From: Bacteroidota bacterium
GTDB lineage: Bacteria; Bacteroidota; Bacteroidia; Flavobacteriales; Weeksellaceae
Assembly (NCBI GenBank): GCA_023394415.1
Contig: JAEXAR010000009.1
Location: 1 to 64,000 of the forward strand
Reading direction: 5' to 3'
Length of the DNA: 64,000 bases
A model generated the notes under the pieces. That model was not told where the DNA came from, made no database searches, and saw only the letters and a program-made list of their open reading frames with translations. Each line of letters starts with the position of its first letter. Position 1 is the stretch's first letter. The position numbers were made by a program, and so were the translations under genes. This document shows, piece by piece, positions 27,283 to 36,518 of this stretch.

Positions 27283-29310
27283 ATGTCAGAAAGAAAAATG
27301 ATTACGGCTGCTTTGCCTTACGCAAATGGTCCGGTTCATATAGGACATTTAGCTGGGGTTTACATTCCGGCTGATGTTTATGCAAGATTTCAGAGAAGGC
27401 TAGGTAAAGACGTGGCTTTTATTTGTGGTTCCGATGAGCACGGAATTCCTATCACCATACGCGCTAAAAAAGAAGGTGTGACACCTCAAGATATTGTAGA
27501 CAAGTACCACGAAATCATTAAGAAATCTTTTTCAGATTTAGGCATTTCTTTCGACGAATATTCTAGAACCACTTCTAAAAAACATTACGAAGTAAGCCAA
27601 GATTTTTTCACGACACTATATCATAAAAGTAAATTTACTGAAGAGATTTCCGAACAGTATTTTGATGAACAAGCCGGAGAGTTTCTTGCAGATCGATACA
27701 TTGTTGGAACCTGTCCCAATTGTGGTAATGATAATGCGTACGGTGATCAGTGTGAAAAATGTGGCTCTACCCTTTCACCATCAGAACTCATCAACCCAAA
27801 ATCCATGTTGAGCGGAAATGTTCCTATTCTGAAAGAAACCAAAAACTGGTATCTTCCACTTAATGATTATGAAAATTTCCTAAACGAATGGATTATTGAA
27901 GGTCATAAAGACGACTGGAAAACCAATGTTTACGGACAGGTAAAATCTTGGTTAAACGACGGACTAAAACCACGTGCCATGACCAGAGATTTGAACTGGG
28001 GAGTTCCTGTACCACTTCCGGATGCCGATGGAAAGGTGCTGTACGTTTGGTTTGACGCACCAATTGGTTATATTTCTTTCACACAAGAGTGGGCGGAGAA
28101 GAATGGCAAAAACTGGAAAGATTATTGGCAAAATGAAAATTCAGATCTAATTCATTTTATAGGGAAAGACAATATTGTGTTCCACTGCATTATTTTCCCT
28201 GCAATGATGAAAGCTCACGGTGATTATATTATGCCGAAGAATGTACCTGCTTTCGAGTTTTTAAATCTGGAAAACGATAAAATTTCTACCTCAAGAAACT
28301 GGGCAGTTTGGGCACACGAATATGTGGAAGAATTCCCGGGACAACAGGATGTTTTGCGTTATGCACTGCTCTCTTCAGCTCCTGAAACCAAAGACAATAA
28401 TTTTACTTGGAAAGATTTTCAAACCAAAAACAATTCAGAACTGGTAGGAATTTTCGGAAATTTCATCAATCGTGTTGCAGTATTAATTCATAAATATTAC
28501 AACGGAATTGTTCCTGAAGGTAACTTAAACGCAACTGAACTTCAAGAAATAGAAAAATCTGCTAAAGAAATTGAAACATACCTGAAAAATTTCGAGTTCA
28601 GAAATGCACTTTCAGCTTTAATGAATTTAGCCCGTTTCGGAAACCAATATCTTCAAACCGAAGAACCTTGGAAAACCATTAAAGAAAATCCTGAAAAAAC
28701 AGCACAGTCTCTTTTTGTTTCAGCCCAAATTGCTGTTGCTTTAGCACAACTTTGCGAACCGTTTATGCCATTTTCGTCAGAGAAACTTTTAAAAATGTTT
28801 AAGGTTGAAAAAAAGGATTGGAACCATATTTCTGGGATCCTTATTGAAAGCGGACACCAAATTAACGAAGCGTCTCTTTTATTCTCGAAGATTGAAGATG
28901 ATGTAATTGAAGCCCAAATTCAGAAACTTGAAGACACCAAACAAAGCAACAAAAAAACCAACCCAAATGCCAATCCTATGAAAGAAGAAATTACATACGA
29001 TGATTTCAGCAAAATGGATTTAAGAACCGCAACCATTTTAGAGGCTGAAAAAGTAGAAAAAGCCGATAAACTTTTAAAATTCAAAGTAGATACAGGAATT
29101 GATGTAAGAACCGTAGTTTCTGGCATTGCCGAAAGCTTCACACCGGAAGAATGTGTAGGAAAACAAGTGATGATTCTCGCAAACCTCGCTCCAAGGAAAA
29201 TACGCGGTATAGAATCCCAAGGAATGTTACTTCTCACTCAAAAACCGGATGGCAAACTCACATTTATGACACCTGAAGTAAAGGTTGAAAATGGTATTGA
29301 AGTGAATTAA
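27283..29310 (+). CDS. metG: Methionine-tRNA ligase
   Basis: MetG charges tRNA-Met with methionine. The 675-residue protein begins MSERKMITAALPYANGPVHI, placing the HIGH-type motif (HIGH) near residue 20. A zinc-knuckle insert CPNCGN...CEKCG follows, and the second signature appears as KISTSRNW. The C-terminal EMAP/Arc1p-like tRNA-binding domain (about 575-675, MDLRTATILEAEKVEKADKL) promotes dimerisation. Length and domain order are standard for the Bacteroidetes long form. It stands alone downstream of its own promoter, and a hairpin terminator follows. Confidence 0.97.
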   Translation: MSERKMITAALPYANGPVHIGHLAGVYIPADVYARFQRRLGKDVAFICGSDEHGIPITIRAKKEGVTPQDIVDKYHEIIKKSFSDLGISFDEYSRTTSKKHYEVSQDFFTTLYHKSKFTEEISEQYFDEQAGEFLADRYIVGTCPNCGNDNAYGDQCEKCGSTLSPSELINPKSMLSGNVPILKETKNWYLPLNDYENFLNEWIIEGHKDDWKTNVYGQVKSWLNDGLKPRAMTRDLNWGVPVPLPDADGKVLYVWFDAPIGYISFTQEWAEKNGKNWKDYWQNENSDLIHFIGKDNIVFHCIIFPAMMKAHGDYIMPKNVPAFEFLNLENDKISTSRNWAVWAHEYVEEFPGQQDVLRYALLSSAPETKDNNFTWKDFQTKNNSELVGIFGNFINRVAVLIHKYYNGIVPEGNLNATELQEIEKSAKEIETYLKNFEFRNALSALMNLARFGNQYLQTEEPWKTIKENPEKTAQSLFVSAQIAVALAQLCEPFMPFSSEKLLKMFKVEKKDWNHISGILIESGHQINEASLLFSKIEDDVIEAQIQKLEDTKQSNKKTNPNANPMKEEITYDDFSKMDLRTATILEAEKVEKADKLLKFKVDTGIDVRTVVSGIAESFTPEECVGKQVMILANLAPRKIRGIESQGMLLLTQKPDGKLTFMTPEVKVENGIEVN

Positions 29311-29321
29311 TAGATTAAAGC

Positions 29322-29337
29322 GCGAGCGAAGCGAGCG
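29322..29337. repeat. GCGAGCGAAGCGAGCG mirror repeat
   Basis: The fourth copy of the 16-mer, 11 bp after the metG stop, in otherwise AT-rich DNA. Confidence 0.7.
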
Positions 29338-29396
29338 GCAAAAGAGTTTAGTATGAGTGATGCAACGCTGAGTATATAGAAGCGTTTCAAAAATAA

Positions 29397-29427
29397 AAAA
29401 TTCCATACAACATTGTGTGGAATTTTC
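29397..29427 (+). terminator. Terminator after metG
   Basis: AAATTCCATACA-ACAT-TGTGTGGAATTTT forms a long stem with a T-rich tail, just upstream of the next gene's ATG at 29440. Confidence 0.65.
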
Positions 29428-29439
29428 TATTTTTATGAA

Positions 29440-30003
29440 ATGAAAACTTTTGCAACAATTATACTTCTGTTCTTCCTTACAGTAAATATTTTCGCACAAA
29501 ACATCAACGAAGATGTTCTGAAACAGAACTTCGTAAAACAATATATCAAACTTCTGGATAACAAATATCAGCCTGAAAGAAGCAAATTGATAATACCCAA
29601 AGACATTTTATCTGATTTAAAAAAACTAAAAACCGAATATAACACACGATTACAGCAAGTTTTTCCACCAACTCCAACAGAAAGAAATGCCGTAAAACAA
29701 GCCATCAGAAATTATTATTCTCACTACCCTGATGTAGCAGCTATTTTCACCAACCGGAACAATCAATTTGATATTAAGGTAACAGATGAAGAAAAAACCA
29801 AATACAGCACAATGCTCGTAGATTTATGGAAGAAAATACCAAATTCGCTGTTTACAAAAGTGTCCGATATAACAGATAAACTTAAAAAAGAAAAATTACA
29901 GCTTACAATTCCCTACAACTACGATTTCTATAGAAATTTCAACGATGATGGTTTACGAAAACGTGATGACGTCATTAATTTTTTGCTGTGGAATTTGGAT
30001 TAA
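29440..30003 (+). CDS. Hypothetical exported protein
   Basis: ATG at 29440 gives 187 residues with signal MKTFATIILLFFLTVNIFAQ. The mature part is charged and mostly helical, with PPTPTERNAVKQAIRNYYSH and the ending DVINFLLWNLD. No family is recognised. It is followed 51 bp later by a DUF962 gene, with which it may share a transcript. The predicted location is the periplasm or outside. The signal peptide and codon structure support a real gene, but the function is unknown. Confidence 0.65.
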   Translation: MKTFATIILLFFLTVNIFAQNINEDVLKQNFVKQYIKLLDNKYQPERSKLIIPKDILSDLKKLKTEYNTRLQQVFPPTPTERNAVKQAIRNYYSHYPDVAAIFTNRNNQFDIKVTDEEKTKYSTMLVDLWKKIPNSLFTKVSDITDKLKKEKLQLTIPYNYDFYRNFNDDGLRKRDDVINFLLWNLD

Positions 30004-30054
30004 ATATTTATCAATACTTATAATTTTTTAAAATTTGAAACAACCTTGAAAAAT

Positions 30055-30528
30055 ATGAGAAAAATAGATCAACTTTTTGCAGAATATGGCGAAAGCCATA
30101 AGCATCACACCAATAAATTTATTCACTGGATTTGTATACCGCTTATTTTTTGGTCGATTTTAGGTTTCATTTCACTCATTCCGGCACCACATTTTTGCTT
30201 TTCATATTTTGGCTGTAACAGTATTGCAAGTTTGGTTGCATTGCTTTTAGTTTCTATATTTTATTTCAGGCTTTCTGTGGTTATCGGTTTTATAATGCTT
30301 TTTTTAATGCTTTTGATGGAGCATTTAGCCTATGCTGTAAACATAAAATTTGAACAAAAGTCGTGGATTGTTTTCCTTGTCGTATTTGTTTTAAGTTGGA
30401 TATTCCAGTTTATAGGACATAAAATTGAAGGCAAAAAACCAAGTTTTCTTAAAGACTTACAGTTCCTCTTAGTTGGTCCCTCTTGGTTATTACATTTTAT
30501 TTTGAAGAAAATGGGCATTAAATATTAG
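30055..30528 (+). CDS. DUF962 / Mpo1-like membrane protein
   Basis: ATG at 30055 gives 157 residues; a TTG three codons upstream is less likely. The N-terminus RKIDQLFAEYGESHKHHTNK and the later HLAYAVN and GHKIEGKKPSFLKDL motifs define the DUF962/Mpo1 family, with histidines that in yeast Mpo1 bind Fe(II) for alpha-oxidation of 2-hydroxy fatty acids. Four membrane helices are evident. Whether the bacterial protein has dioxygenase activity is not established. It lies between two small exported proteins on the plus strand. Confidence 0.85.
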   Translation: MRKIDQLFAEYGESHKHHTNKFIHWICIPLIFWSILGFISLIPAPHFCFSYFGCNSIASLVALLLVSIFYFRLSVVIGFIMLFLMLLMEHLAYAVNIKFEQKSWIVFLVVFVLSWIFQFIGHKIEGKKPSFLKDLQFLLVGPSWLLHFILKKMGIKY

Positions 30529-30616
30529 AACGCCATATTTTATTTTTCAAAACTGATATTTGTTACGTTTAAAATCAATTAATCTCAATAATTTTGAAAT
30601 CATAAAATTCTATATT

Positions 30617-31015
30617 ATGAAAAAGATTTTTTTAATCATTTTCGCATTTGTATTATTCATTTCGTGTCGAAACGAGCAAGAGGAAATGCTGAAAACCGAT
30701 CAGTTTGTGGGAACGTGGAACTGGGTTTCTACTAATGGCGGAATTGGTAATATAAACGAAACACCTTCTAGCACAGGAAAAACAGTAAGCATGATCTTCA
30801 CTAATGACAATAAATATAGTATTGTTGAAAATAATAAAACTATTAATGAAGGAACTTACAAAACTTACCTTGAAGTAACGAATACCGATCACGTGCAACG
30901 GGTTTTTATTGATTTTTCTAACTATCCTGATAAAGCCGTACGAAGTGTAACCCCAACAGAATTACACCTTTACGATGATGTAGCAGACGGACTGAATTAT
31001 ATTTACAGCAAATAG
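30617..31015 (+). CDS. Small lipocalin-like lipoprotein
   Basis: ATG at 30617 starts a 132-residue lipoprotein: signal MKKIFLIIFAFVLFISC with the lipobox cysteine, then TDQFVGTWNWVSTNGGIGN, the GxW start typical of lipocalin-like barrels, followed by alternating strands. Ligand and function are unknown. It is probably anchored in the outer membrane. A perfect palindromic terminator follows and is shared with the convergent NAD(P)HX-repair gene. Confidence 0.7.
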   Translation: MKKIFLIIFAFVLFISCRNEQEEMLKTDQFVGTWNWVSTNGGIGNINETPSSTGKTVSMIFTNDNKYSIVENNKTINEGTYKTYLEVTNTDHVQRVFIDFSNYPDKAVRSVTPTELHLYDDVADGLNYIYSK

Positions 31016-31019
31016 AAAA

Positions 31020-31049
31020 AAAAAAACGGAGAAAATTTTCTCCGTTTTT
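31020..31049. terminator. Bidirectional terminator
   Basis: The perfect 20-bp palindrome ACGGAGAAAATTTTCTCCGT sits between A-tract and T-tract in the convergent gap. It overlaps the end region of the minus-strand repair gene. Confidence 0.85.
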
Positions 31050-32549
31050 TTATGCCTTCAACATTTTGAAAACATTTCCCAACTCATTAATCAAATCAAA
31101 TGGCAGCATGGCTTCTTTGGAGTGCTTTTCTGAAGCCAAATCTCCGGCTTTACCATGAAGCCAAACGCCAAAAATCGCCGCTTCTTGAGACGAATAATTT
31201 TGAGAAAGTAATGATGTGATGATTCCTGTTAGAACATCACCACTTCCACCTTTTGCCATCCCAGAATTTCCGGTAATATTGTAATAAACCAAGCCTTCCG
31301 GTGTGATAATTTGGGTATGATGATCTTTTAGAACAATGAATATTCCTAGGTTTTTTGCTTTGTTTTGAGCCAAAATTAATCTTTCAAAAGAATTTTCTGT
31401 TTTACCGAAAAGCCTTTCAAATTCTTTCGGATGTGGCGTTATGATAGAATTTTTTGGAATTAAATTTAAATTTTCAGGATGTTTAGAAATTAGGTTCAAA
31501 GCATCAGCATCTAAAACCACTGGTTGATTATAAAGTTGCAGAAAGTTAAAAAAAACGGCTTCTGTTTGAGGATCAGTTCCAAGTCCGGGACCGATGCCAC
31601 AAACCATATTTTTTTCAATTTCAAAATTGGAAATAAAATCTTCTCCACCGTACAAATACATCGCTTCGGGACAAGAGCTTTGCAACACTTCATAACCACA
31701 TTTGGGAGCAAGGGTAAAAGTAAGTCCACTTCCCGCTTTTAAAGCCGCTTTTGTCGCTAAAACTGCCGCACCAATTTTTCCGAAACTTCCACCAATAATA
31801 CACGTTTTGCCGTAACTTCCTTTATGAGAAAATTCGTTTCTGGGCTTATAAATGTTTTGAATTAGTGTTTCACAGATGATGTATTGATGAGTTGGGGTGT
31901 TTTGTATATATTCTTCACTCAAGCCAATATTTAGCAGATGAATTTTTCCTGTGAAAATACCTGTTTCAGGATGCAAAAAGCTCTGTTTCCAAAATTGAAA
32001 ACTCAACGTATGATCTGCCTTAAAAACGATTGAATTAGGATTAATATTTACATCTGCAAAAAGTCCGCTTGGGATATCAATAGAAATTTTTCTGGCTTCA
32101 ATTTTATTTAAAAGTTTAATCAATTCAGAAGTTTTACCTTCGATATTTCGGTTTAAACCAGAGCCAAAAAAAGCGTCAATAATCACATCATTTTTAGAAA
32201 AATTAATATTGTGGGCTTCATCAAAATCTTTAATTTCAATACCTGAAATATCTTTTACTTGGTTAAAATTGAGTTTAGCATCATCCAAATATACATAATT
32301 ATCTGTATCTATAAAAACTTCAACATCGAAACCTTTTTGATAAAGCAACCTTGATATCGCAAAACCGTCACCTCCATTATTGCCATTACCACAGAAAATT
32401 AAAAACCTCGTATGATTTTGGATATGATTTGCCAACCAATTAGAACATTCTTCCGCTGCTCTCTCCATAAGGGTTATAGAAGAAACTGGTTCGCGCTGAA
32501 TCGTAAAGTGATCACATTCTCTAATTTGTTTTGATGTGAAAATTTTCAT
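31050..32549 (-). CDS. nnr: Bifunctional NAD(P)H-hydrate epimerase / ADP-dependent dehydratase
   Basis: This 499-residue enzyme repairs hydrated NADH/NADPH. ATG at 32549 opens MKIFTSKQIRECDHFTIQRE. The N-terminal epimerase half has FLIFCGNGNNGGDGFAISRL, and the C-terminal ribokinase-like dehydratase half carries KGSYGKTCIIGGSFGKIGAA, PVVLDADALNLI and SGMAKGGSGDVLTGII. The fusion of both activities in one chain is the common bacterial layout (Nnr, formerly YjeF). It is divergent from mscL. A longer hydrophobic upstream start at 32621 is unlikely because the family begins at the chosen ATG. Confidence 0.95.
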   Translation of the reverse strand: MKIFTSKQIRECDHFTIQREPVSSITLMERAAEECSNWLANHIQNHTRFLIFCGNGNNGGDGFAISRLLYQKGFDVEVFIDTDNYVYLDDAKLNFNQVKDISGIEIKDFDEAHNINFSKNDVIIDAFFGSGLNRNIEGKTSELIKLLNKIEARKISIDIPSGLFADVNINPNSIVFKADHTLSFQFWKQSFLHPETGIFTGKIHLLNIGLSEEYIQNTPTHQYIICETLIQNIYKPRNEFSHKGSYGKTCIIGGSFGKIGAAVLATKAALKAGSGLTFTLAPKCGYEVLQSSCPEAMYLYGGEDFISNFEIEKNMVCGIGPGLGTDPQTEAVFFNFLQLYNQPVVLDADALNLISKHPENLNLIPKNSIITPHPKEFERLFGKTENSFERLILAQNKAKNLGIFIVLKDHHTQIITPEGLVYYNITGNSGMAKGGSGDVLTGIITSLLSQNYSSQEAAIFGVWLHGKAGDLASEKHSKEAMLPFDLINELGNVFKMLKA

Positions 32550-32712
32550 TTTCTTAATATTATGAGTCAAAAATAGAGATTTTATCATCAAAAAAACAGA
32601 TATAAATATTGTGCATAACATAATAAGTATATAAAATTGATAAATGATAATTTACTTTTAATATATATTTTTCATATTTTAACCCGCTAACATTAAAATT
32701 AAATTAAACACT

Positions 32713-33081
32713 ATGGGATTTGTAAAAGAATTTAAAGAGTTTGCGTTCAAAGGAAATGTAGTAGAATTAGCAGTTGCTGTAATTATCGGTGGTGCTTTTG
32801 GTAAGATTGTTACTTCTTTCGTGGATGATGTGATCACACCATTATTATTGACCCCAGCATTAGAAGCAGCAAACCTAAAAAACATCGCTGAACTAACTTG
32901 GAATGGCGTAAAGTATGGTAATTTCCTTTCAGCAATTATCAGCTTCTTAGTGATTGCTTTCGTATTGTTCCTTGTGATTAAGGCAGCTAACAAAGCTAAT
33001 CCACCTGCACCGGAAGCTCCTGCAGGACCTTCACAAGAAGATTTGCTTACTGAAATCAGAGATTTGCTTAAAAACAAATAA
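32713..33081 (+). CDS. mscL: Large-conductance mechanosensitive channel
   Basis: MscL opens under membrane tension to release solutes after osmotic downshock. The 122-residue protein has the N-terminal amphipathic helix GFVKEFKEFAFKGN, helix 1 VVELAVAVIIGGAFGKIVTS with DDVITPLL, a short periplasmic loop, helix 2 AIISFLVIAFVLFLVIKAAN, and a C-terminal helix with LLTEIRDLLKNK. The proline/alanine-rich linker before the terminal helix is typical. The gene is monocistronic with a strong terminator. Confidence 0.97.
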   Translation: MGFVKEFKEFAFKGNVVELAVAVIIGGAFGKIVTSFVDDVITPLLLTPALEAANLKNIAELTWNGVKYGNFLSAIISFLVIAFVLFLVIKAANKANPPAPEAPAGPSQEDLLTEIRDLLKNK

Positions 33082-33101
33082 TCTGCACAACAAACAAAAA
33101 A

Positions 33102-33126
33102 AAATCGCCCAAAATTTGGGCGATTT
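33102..33126. terminator. Bidirectional terminator (mscL / serA-like)
   Basis: AAATCGCCC-AAAATTT-GGGCGATTT, flanked by A and T tracts, lies between the convergent mscL and dehydrogenase genes. Confidence 0.85.
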
Positions 33127-33170
33127 TTTATTTTGAAAAAGGTTGAGTTAAGTTATAAAAAGTTTAAAAA

Positions 33171-34133
33171 TTACCCTTGAATTTGCAGGATACTTGCAAT
33201 TTGTTCTGCCAAAGAAATTCCAATTCTATCCTGTGCTTCAACAGTGGATGCTCCTGTATGAGGTGTAAGTGAAATTTTAGGATGAGAAAGCAGTGCTTTT
33301 GATGGTGTAGGTTCGTTTTCAAAAACATCTAAACCTGCAAATGCAACTTTTCCGGAATCTAATGCTTCCATCAAAGCCTTTTCATCAATCACACCACCTC
33401 TGGAGCAGTTGATAATCGCCACACCCGTTTTCATTTTTTCAAATTCAGGTTTGCCAATCATATAACCATCCTTTTGTGCCGGAACGTGAAGAGTGATAAA
33501 ATCAGAATGCCTTATAACATCTTCTAAAGGCTCTGTTTCTATATCCACATTAATGAACTGCATGTTGTAGAAAGTCACTTTTATACTGGCTCTGCCTACA
33601 TTATTATCAGCAGCAAGTACGCGCATTCCCATACCTAAGGCAATTTTGGCAACCTCCTGTCCTATTCTTCCCATACCAATAATTCCTATGGTTTTGCCTC
33701 GAAGTTCAATACCTTCAGAATACGCTTTTTTCAGTTCGGCAAATTTAGTATCACCTACTAAAGGCATTTGCCTGTTACTATCTTCCAGAAACCTCGCTCC
33801 CGAAAATAAATGAGCAAAAACCAACTCTGCAACAGATGCTGAAGATGCTGCAGGCGTATTAATGACATGTATATTTTTGGAACGTGCATAATCGACATCA
33901 ATATTATCCATACCAACGCCACCTCTACCAATAATTTCAAGACTTGGGCAAGCATCAATCAACTCTTTTCGAACCTGCGTTGCGCTACGCACCAAAAGGG
34001 TTCTTATCTTATGTTCGTTTATAAAATCAGCAAGATTTTCCTGCGGAACTTTTGTAGTAATGACCTCAAAACCTTTTTGAGCCAAAACATCAACACCAGA
34101 TTTATCTAAACCGTCGTTTGCTAATATTTTCAT
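33171..34133 (-). CDS. D-2-hydroxyacid dehydrogenase, 3-phosphoglycerate dehydrogenase-like
   Basis: This 320-residue NAD-dependent enzyme starts at ATG 34133; a TTG just upstream is less likely. It has the Rossmann motif IGIIGMGRIGQEVAKIALGM and catalytic residues in NCSRGGVIDEKAL (Arg), FENEPTPS (Glu) and SLTPHTGAST (His). This is the short form without an ACT domain, as in Bacteroidetes SerA candidates that feed serine synthesis. The substrate is inferred, since other D-2-hydroxyacids are possible. It starts 3 bp after the stop of the HAD gene, so the two are one operon. Confidence 0.85.
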   Translation of the reverse strand: MKILANDGLDKSGVDVLAQKGFEVITTKVPQENLADFINEHKIRTLLVRSATQVRKELIDACPSLEIIGRGGVGMDNIDVDYARSKNIHVINTPAASSASVAELVFAHLFSGARFLEDSNRQMPLVGDTKFAELKKAYSEGIELRGKTIGIIGMGRIGQEVAKIALGMGMRVLAADNNVGRASIKVTFYNMQFINVDIETEPLEDVIRHSDFITLHVPAQKDGYMIGKPEFEKMKTGVAIINCSRGGVIDEKALMEALDSGKVAFAGLDVFENEPTPSKALLSHPKISLTPHTGASTVEAQDRIGISLAEQIASILQIQG

Positions 34134-34136
34134 CAA

Positions 34137-34541
34137 TTAATCTTCTTTAAAAACCTGAATCTTCACCAATTTATCCACTAAATCTGTAAACTTTCCTTCG
34201 TATCGCGTTGCACGAACCATATGATTATCAATCCAGTGGTAATTTCCGCCTCTTGGTTTTCCGCAAAGGATGCTGTGATACTTAAACCCATGTTGATCGA
34301 GCCATTCTTTCGTTATCTGCTTCAAATCTTCGGTTCTGGAGGTAAAAAAACAAATCTGATGCCCTTCATCATACCACTTATTAATCGTGGCTAAAGCATC
34401 GGGATAAGGCTCACAAGTAACCATACGTTCCGGTTCCTCATTTGGGATATCATCCGTTATAGTACCATCAATATCAATAAGATAATTCTTCACATCATCT
34501 TTCAGAATCGGACTGATATGATCTTTAAATTCAAGTTCCAT
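34137..34541 (-). CDS. Small HAD-superfamily phosphatase-like protein
   Basis: This 134-residue protein has the HAD motif I LIDIDGTITDD (DxD), motif II CFFTSRTEDLK, a lysine in GKPRGGNYHWIDNH, and no large cap domain. Similar flavobacterial proteins are often labelled phosphoheptose isomerase, which the motifs here do not support. A phosphomonoesterase role is likely, and the substrate is unknown. It is transcribed immediately ahead of the SerA-like gene, so a link to phosphorylated serine-pathway or sugar intermediates is possible. Confidence 0.75.
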   Translation of the reverse strand: MELEFKDHISPILKDDVKNYLIDIDGTITDDIPNEEPERMVTCEPYPDALATINKWYDEGHQICFFTSRTEDLKQITKEWLDQHGFKYHSILCGKPRGGNYHWIDNHMVRATRYEGKFTDLVDKLVKIQVFKED

Positions 34542-34775
34542 AAAAGTAAATTAGAGATTGCAAAATTACAAATTTCAAACCGCTTAATTGATCTCTTGCT
34601 TTTAAATTTAAATTAATTTGGCTAACACAGTATTCATCAGCCTTTGTAGAAACCTCAACTTAAAGTTTTCACGTTCGAGTTTATTATTTACTCTAAATTT
34701 TTCCACCGTAAATGCTACCCAATTTGAAAAAAACTTATTTTCAATTATTCAAATAGCAAGATGAACATAAAAAAC

Positions 34776-34801
34776 AAAACAGCGGACAAATCAGCTGTTT
34801 T
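34776..34801 (-). terminator. Terminator of gcvT
   Basis: AAAACAGC...GCTGTTTT, with a minus-strand tail TGTTTTTT, lies 24 bp past the gcvT stop. The rest of the 34542-34824 gap shows nothing else. Confidence 0.65.
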
Positions 34802-34824
34802 AAAAATGTTTAAAAGAATAAATT

Positions 34825-35901
34825 TTACACAAAAGGTGCTTTCACCACTTTTGCAGGAATATTTTTATTTCTTATTTGTACAAAAATTTCAGAACCCAAC
34901 TTATTCAACGGCTTATCTACATATGCCAAGCCTATTCCTACCTTCTTCATTGGGCTCATCGTACCGGAAGTTACTTTACCAATCGTCTTTCCTTCTGCAT
35001 CTACTATAGGATAATCGTGTCTTGGGATAGCTTTTTCCTGCATTTCGAAAGCCACCAATTTACGGTTTACACCTTCAGCTTTTTGTTGCTCGAATGTTTC
35101 TTTAGAGATGAATTCTTTATCAAATTTAGTAATCCAGCCCAAACCTGCTTCCATTGGTGATGTACTGTCATCAATATCATTTCCGTAAAGGCAAAATCCT
35201 TTTTCAAGTCTTAAAGTATCTCTAGCACCAAGTCCACAAGGTAAAAGTCCAAACTCTTCTCCAGCTGTTGTAAGATCGTCCCAAAGTTTTTCGGCATCTT
35301 CATTTTTAAAATAAATTTCGAAACCACCACTTCCGGTATAACCTGTGTTAGAAATAATAACATCCTTAACGCCTGAAACTTCGCCAACCGTAAAATGATA
35401 ATACGGAATTTCAGAAAGGTTTACAGATGTTAGCTTCTGCAAAGTTTCCGTTGCTTTGGGTCCTTGTATTGCGATGAGCGACATTTCGTCTGATGCATTG
35501 GTCATTTTCGCATCAAAAGCATTGTGTTTGCAGATATGATCCCAATCTTTCTGAATATTTGAAGCGTTTACCACGACGAAATATTTTTCATCGTTCATTT
35601 TATAAACAATCAGGTCGTCTACGATTCCTCCATTTTCATTAGGCAAACAAGAGTATTGAGCTTGCCCATTTACAAGGTTTGCAACATTATTGGTCGTTAC
35701 AAACTGCAGAAGTTCCAATGCTCCTTTTCCTTCTACAAAAAATTGTCCCATATGGGAAACATCGAAGATGCCAACTTTTTCTCTTACTGCAAAGTGTTCA
35801 TCTATTAAACCGGAATATTGCACCGGCATTTCAAATCCTGCAAAAGGAACCATTTTCGCCCCAAGCGAAACGTGTTTGTTAAATAATGCTGTTCTGTTCA
35901 T
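34825..35901 (-). CDS. gcvT: Glycine cleavage system aminomethyltransferase (T protein)
   Basis: GcvT transfers the aminomethyl group from the lipoyl H protein to tetrahydrofolate, releasing ammonia. The 358 residues are of standard length. Family motifs include KMVPFAGFEMPVQYSG near the start, VGIFDVSHMGQF, SNTGYTGSGGFEIYF, LPCGLGARDTLRLEKGFCLY and the C-terminal KVTSGTMSPMKKVGIGLAYV. Other gcv genes are not in the window, as is common in Flavobacteriia. It lies 74 bp after idi on the same strand. Confidence 0.97.
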   Translation of the reverse strand: MNRTALFNKHVSLGAKMVPFAGFEMPVQYSGLIDEHFAVREKVGIFDVSHMGQFFVEGKGALELLQFVTTNNVANLVNGQAQYSCLPNENGGIVDDLIVYKMNDEKYFVVVNASNIQKDWDHICKHNAFDAKMTNASDEMSLIAIQGPKATETLQKLTSVNLSEIPYYHFTVGEVSGVKDVIISNTGYTGSGGFEIYFKNEDAEKLWDDLTTAGEEFGLLPCGLGARDTLRLEKGFCLYGNDIDDSTSPMEAGLGWITKFDKEFISKETFEQQKAEGVNRKLVAFEMQEKAIPRHDYPIVDAEGKTIGKVTSGTMSPMKKVGIGLAYVDKPLNKLGSEIFVQIRNKNIPAKVVKAPFV

Positions 35902-35975
35902 ATATACTTTTTATTATTGATTTACGAGTTATAAGTTGCGAAGTGCGAGTTTTTTTTAAGAATCAATATACCAAA

Positions 35976-36485
35976 CTACAAATGATGCTTATATTCTTCT
36001 AGGATAATTTTAAACCATTCAGTAAAATGTTCCGGGTGATTTTTCATTTCTTGATCTAAATCTTCCATAGAAATATACCGTATTTCGGACACTTCTTCTT
36101 CATTTAAATTAAAATGTTGCTGATAATTGCCGATGAAAACATGGTCGAGTTCATGTTCCCAAAGATTTCCACCAACATCAGCCTTGTAAATAAAATGAAA
36201 TTTTGGGGTAAGTTCTGCTTCAATGCCGAGTTCTTCTTTTAATCTGCGGTTTGCAGCTTCCAAATAAGTTTCCCCATTTCTTGGATGTGAACAACAAGCA
36301 TTTGTCCATTGGTTTGGCGAATGATATTTTTTTGCCGCCCTTTTTTGCAGCAACATTTCACCTTTATCATTAAATAAAAAAACTGAAAAAGCACGGTGCA
36401 GAATACCGTTTTCGTGGGCCTGCATTTTTTCCATCAGGCCAAGAACTTCATCATTTTCCGAGACTAATACTACCTGTTCTTCCAT
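35976..36485 (-). CDS. idi: Isopentenyl-diphosphate delta-isomerase (type I)
   Basis: Idi interconverts IPP and DMAPP for isoprenoid synthesis. The 169-residue Nudix-fold enzyme has the catalytic cysteine in TNACCSHPRNGE, the Nudix-like helix ANRRLKEELGIEAELTP, and the glutamate-rich NEEEVSEIRYIS. The N-terminus EEQVVLVSENDEVLGLMEKM is typical. Products feed menaquinone and the polyprenyl phosphates used by the UbiA-type enzyme further right in the window. Confidence 0.95.
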   Translation of the reverse strand: MEEQVVLVSENDEVLGLMEKMQAHENGILHRAFSVFLFNDKGEMLLQKRAAKKYHSPNQWTNACCSHPRNGETYLEAANRRLKEELGIEAELTPKFHFIYKADVGGNLWEHELDHVFIGNYQQHFNLNEEEVSEIRYISMEDLDQEMKNHPEHFTEWFKIILEEYKHHL

Positions 36486-36518
36486 TACACAAATTTAAGC
36501 TTTATTATTAAGATTTTA

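Noticed and set aside
34137..34541. Phosphoheptose isomerase label for the small HAD protein
   Set aside because: The DxD HAD motif is clear and no SIS-domain features are present.
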